This document shows positions 12,876-14,810 of a stretch of DNA of 14,810 nucleotides, in pieces; positions within the stretch are counted from its first letter, which is position 1, and every line of letters starts with the position of its first letter. Below the pieces are notes generated by a model that was given only the letters and a program-made list of their open reading frames with translations, ran no database searches and was not told the DNA's origin. The DNA comes from DAOTZU01 sp034433995. Its GTDB lineage: Bacteria; Chloroflexota; Anaerolineae; UBA1429. Both the position numbers and the translations under genes were made by a program. The stretch covers positions 1 through 14,810 of the forward strand of contig DAOTZU010000193.1 in the NCBI GenBank assembly GCA_034433995.1, read 5' to 3'.

Positions 12876-13811
12876 ATGGAAAACGAAGCATGGATCGAAC
12901 TCTTGCGCAAGGACATGATGGGGGAGCATCAGGCCATCATTCAATACCTGCGGCATGCCTACCTCATGGGCCTGGAGGGGATCCCCGCCGAGATCGAGGC
13001 CATCGCCCGCGACGAGATGCGCCACTTTGATTGGCTGGCCGATGCCATCGTCGAGCTGGGCGGCGAGCCCACCCTCAAGCGGGATCCGGTGGATCTGAGC
13101 CAAGCCCCGGCCGCCGAGCAACTCCGCAAGGACGTGGGCCTGGAAGAGACGGCCATCGTCCAATATCGCGCCCACATGGAGGCCATCACCGACCCCAAAA
13201 TCCGTCGCCTGCTGGCCCGCATCGTCGAGGATGAGCTGCGCCACAAAGAGATCTTTGAGGGGTTGGTGGCCGAGGCCCAAGCCGCTCCGGAGCCTGCCCC
13301 CACCCAAGCCGCCGAGCTGGCCAAGCCGCCGAAACGCCTGGCCGAGATCCTCAACCAGGGGATCCGCCACGAGTACACGGTGATCCTGCAGTATCTTTAC
13401 CATTCCTTTGTCGCCAAAGATAAGGAATTGGCCGAGACGATGCAGGATAGCGCCATCAACGAGATGCAGCACATGGGTTGGCTTTCCGAGTCCTTGGCCG
13501 AGCGCGGCGGCGACCCGGATATGAGCCACACCGAATTGGCCTTGACCAAGGACCCCGTGGAGATGCTGGAGGCGGATATCGCCGTGGAGCGCGAGGTGAC
13601 CAAGGACTATACCTCGCAGATGACCGAGGTGGAGGAGCCGGAGGTGAAGGAACTGCTGGGCTACATCCGCGACCACGAGGTCTACCACGACGCAGTATTC
13701 AGCGACCTGCTGGAAGAGGCCAAACAGGAGGGCGAGCCGACCCAAGCCCCGGAGAAACCAGAACCGCCCAAGACCATCCCGTCGGTGGGCAGTTTAAAGG
13801 GTGAAAAATAG
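12876..13811 (+). CDS. Tandem ferritin-like di-iron protein, probable encapsulin cargo
   Basis: A 311-residue protein with two ferritin-like four-helix domains joined by a Pro/Ala/Glu linker (~132-152) and a charged Pro-rich tail (~283-302). Each domain has its own set of candidate ligands: domain 1 Glu17, Glu47-x2-His50, Glu90 or 91, Glu120-x2-His123; domain 2 Glu166, Glu196-x2-His199, Glu238 or 240, Glu268-x2-His271. The helix motifs recur (EHQAIIQYLRHAY and EYTVILQYLYHSF), indicating internal duplication. It ends SVGSLKGEK, like cargo-loading peptides of family 1 encapsulins, and the encapsulin gene follows 59 bases later. It probably oxidises iron or reduces peroxide inside the shell. ATG is 5 bases from GGAGG; an upstream in-frame TTG (12864) is unlikely. 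Domains are clear; cargo status is inferred from tail and neighbour. Confidence 0.9.
   Translation: MENEAWIELLRKDMMGEHQAIIQYLRHAYLMGLEGIPAEIEAIARDEMRHFDWLADAIVELGGEPTLKRDPVDLSQAPAAEQLRKDVGLEETAIVQYRAHMEAITDPKIRRLLARIVEDELRHKEIFEGLVAEAQAAPEPAPTQAAELAKPPKRLAEILNQGIRHEYTVILQYLYHSFVAKDKELAETMQDSAINEMQHMGWLSESLAERGGDPDMSHTELALTKDPVEMLEADIAVEREVTKDYTSQMTEVEEPEVKELLGYIRDHEVYHDAVFSDLLEEAKQEGEPTQAPEKPEPPKTIPSVGSLKGEK
13782..13808 (+). other. Encapsulin cargo-loading peptide at the C-terminus of the tandem ferritin-like protein
   Basis: The last nine codons read SVGSLKGEK. This fits the hydrophobic-GSL-basic-G pattern of targeting peptides that bind the inner wall of family 1 encapsulins. The ~20 residues before it are Pro/Glu-rich, a typical flexible tether. 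No other protein in the operon has it. Confidence 0.82.
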
Positions 13812-13870
13812 CAGAGGTGTCCCCCGGCCATCCGCCAGGGGCGTCCCACATATCAGCACAGGAGGATACC

Positions 13871-14647
13871 ATGAGCGACTATTTGATGCGTTCCGCAGCC
13901 CCCATCAGCGCCGAGCTTTGGGCCAAGATAGATGAGATGGTCGTTACGGTGATCAAAAAGACCTTGGTGGGCCGTCGCATTGTGGAACTGGTGGGCCCGC
14001 TGGGCTGGGGCGTGGAGATGGTGCCCCTCTTTGGCTTTACCACCGAGGGCGGGGCGGCCACCATCGCCGAGAATACCAAGTACATCGCCCTCACCGAGCT
14101 ACGGCAGGAGTTTGTGCTCAAGGCCAAGCAACTGGCCATCGCCGAGGGGACGCCCTTTGGGCTGGACCTGGGCGCCGTGGCCATCGCCGCCACCAAGCTG
14201 GCCAAGGCGGAGGACGACCTGGTCCTGGGCGGGTTGCTCAAGCAGGCCAAGACCACCAGCGAGCTGGGGGATTGGAGCGTGCTTGGCGGGGCCTCCCAGG
14301 CTGTGGCTATGGCCACCGCCAAATTGCTCGCGGCGGGGTTCGATGGCCCCTACGCCTTGGTGATGAGCCCCGGCCGTTACGCCCGCCTCTCCAGCCTGAT
14401 CCAACAGGGCCAACGCGAGGTTGAGGCAGTGGAGGAACTGGCCGAGGCGGGCCTCTTCCAGTGGACCGGCATGGCCGACGACCTGGCCATGGTCATCAGC
14501 CCGCATCCTTGGAACATGGACCTGGTAGTGGGCCAAGACGTGGTCACCGCCTACGTGGGCAACGAAGGGATTGACCAGCGCTTCCGCATCTTTGAGACTT
14601 TGGCCCTGCGGGTCAAGCTGTCGGGCGCTGTCTGCGTGCTCAAATAA
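13871..14647 (+). CDS. Encapsulin nanocompartment shell protein (family 1)
   Basis: A 258-residue HK97-fold shell protein, close to the usual 260-270. The N-terminal helix that lines the shell interior and binds cargo tails is typical (MSDYLMRSAAPISAELWAKID). Family blocks follow: GRRIVELVGPLGWG (34-47), the ENTKYIALTELRQEF segment of the E-loop region, AKAEDDLVLGGL, GPYALVMSPGRYARL and the late GQDVVTAYVG plus ETLALRV strands. Such proteins self-assemble into 24-42 nm icosahedral compartments around cargo. GGAGG is 5 bases before the ATG, and an open frame extending upstream has no SD. It follows the tandem ferritin-like gene by 59 bases and is the last clear gene of the operon. It should be distinguished from phage capsid: there are no phage genes nearby and a matched cargo is present. 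Confidence 0.95.
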   Translation: MSDYLMRSAAPISAELWAKIDEMVVTVIKKTLVGRRIVELVGPLGWGVEMVPLFGFTTEGGAATIAENTKYIALTELRQEFVLKAKQLAIAEGTPFGLDLGAVAIAATKLAKAEDDLVLGGLLKQAKTTSELGDWSVLGGASQAVAMATAKLLAAGFDGPYALVMSPGRYARLSSLIQQGQREVEAVEELAEAGLFQWTGMADDLAMVISPHPWNMDLVVGQDVVTAYVGNEGIDQRFRIFETLALRVKLSGAVCVLK

Positions 14648-14685
14648 CCGAGTTTTGGCTTGCCCTAACGCACACCATTGCATTT

Positions 14686-14731
14686 CCCACGGTGCTCCCT
14701 GCTCCTGGGCCGGCACAGGGGGCACCGTGGG
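14686..14731 (+). terminator. Strong hairpin after the encapsulin gene, possible terminator
   Basis: CCCACGGTGC (14686-14695) pairs with GCACCGTGGG (14722-14731), extended by a T-G pair and CCCTG/CAGGG to a 16-bp stem with a 14-base loop. No proper T-run follows, only TTATTTT about 10 bases later. It may end or attenuate the encapsulin operon, or stabilise its 3' end. Confidence 0.55.
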
Positions 14732-14763
14732 GCGGCTAAAGTTATTTTAGGAGCAAGATAGTT

Positions 14764-14810
14764 ATGTCAGCTATTGATGTGACCTTTCGCCTCGGCGGGG
14801 AGGCGGGGCA
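14764..14810 (+). CDS. 2-oxoacid:ferredoxin oxidoreductase alpha subunit, N-terminus only (partial)
   Basis: The final 47 bases open a frame reading MSAIDVTFRLGGEAGQ before the window ends. The short strand followed by GGEAGQ matches the start of the gamma-type domain at the N-terminus of 2-oxoglutarate/2-oxoacid:ferredoxin oxidoreductase alpha subunits. AGGAG lies upstream but 11 bases from the ATG, wider than usual here. Such an enzyme oxidises a 2-oxoacid to acyl-CoA while reducing ferredoxin. Only 15 residues are seen, so the family call is tentative. Confidence 0.6.
   Translation, partial: MSAIDVTFRLGGEAG

Noticed and set aside
13871..14647. Phage capsid gene or prophage remnant (HK97 fold)
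   Set aside because: Encapsulins share the HK97 fold, but there are no portal, terminase, protease or tail genes nearby, and a ferritin-like cargo with a loading peptide directly precedes it.
1..14810. CRISPR arrays, tRNA genes and insertion sequences
   Set aside because: No regularly spaced repeats, no tRNA-like cloverleaf with the conserved T-arm, and no transposase-like coding sequence were seen on either strand.

Overview
The window (about 60% G+C) comes from a bacterium. The gene families, a tryptophan T-box leader, a class A RNase P RNA, an encapsulin operon, an aldehyde:ferredoxin oxidoreductase and a trailing 2-oxoacid:ferredoxin oxidoreductase start suggest an anaerobic or oxygen-tolerant lineage. 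My best guess is Chloroflexota (Anaerolineae-like). That is an inference from gene style, not something the sequence proves. SD sequences are strong throughout (AGGAGG or AGGAGGTG, usually 5-9 bases from the start), and GTG or TTG starts occur.

Layout. (1) 1-3586, minus strand: a tryptophan operon, trpE, fused trpGD and the start of trpC. It is driven by a near-consensus promoter and preceded by a ~400-base T-box leader whose specifier codon reads UGG (Trp), so trp transcription should respond to uncharged tRNA-Trp. (2) 3671-6749, minus strand: a two-gene operon of a PLP-dependent D-serine dehydratase / D-threonine aldolase-type enzyme and a tungsten/molybdenum aldehyde:ferredoxin oxidoreductase family protein. 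(3) 6750-8115: a divergent spacer with a perfect double-palindromic repeat, then a lone MalK/UgpC-type sugar ABC ATPase on the plus strand. (4) 8167-9632, minus strand: a UMF1/Atg22-type MFS permease with a hairpin in its leader. (5) 9646-10076, plus strand: rnpB with its own promoter, back to back with the MFS promoter.

(6) 10234-14647, plus strand, is the most interesting part. A PerR-type metalloregulator (perR-like) with a candidate operator inside its own promoter is followed by an apparent operon with its own promoter: single-domain rubrerythrin-like protein, rubredoxin, NAD(P)H:rubredoxin-type flavoprotein reductase, a protein made of two tandem ferritin-like di-iron domains, and a family 1 encapsulin shell protein. 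The tandem di-iron protein ends in ...SVGSLKGEK, which looks like an encapsulin cargo-loading peptide. The rubrerythrin-like protein, rubredoxin and reductase lack such a tail. The simplest reading is a peroxide/iron-stress module. A nanocompartment carries a fused double ferritin-like cargo, and a cytosolic NAD(P)H to reductase to rubredoxin to rubrerythrin chain removes peroxide and may also supply electrons to the cargo. (7) From 14764: the first codons of what looks like a 2-oxoacid:ferredoxin oxidoreductase alpha subunit, after a strong hairpin.

Some long open frames antisense to the real genes exist, but they are G+C-driven shadows.
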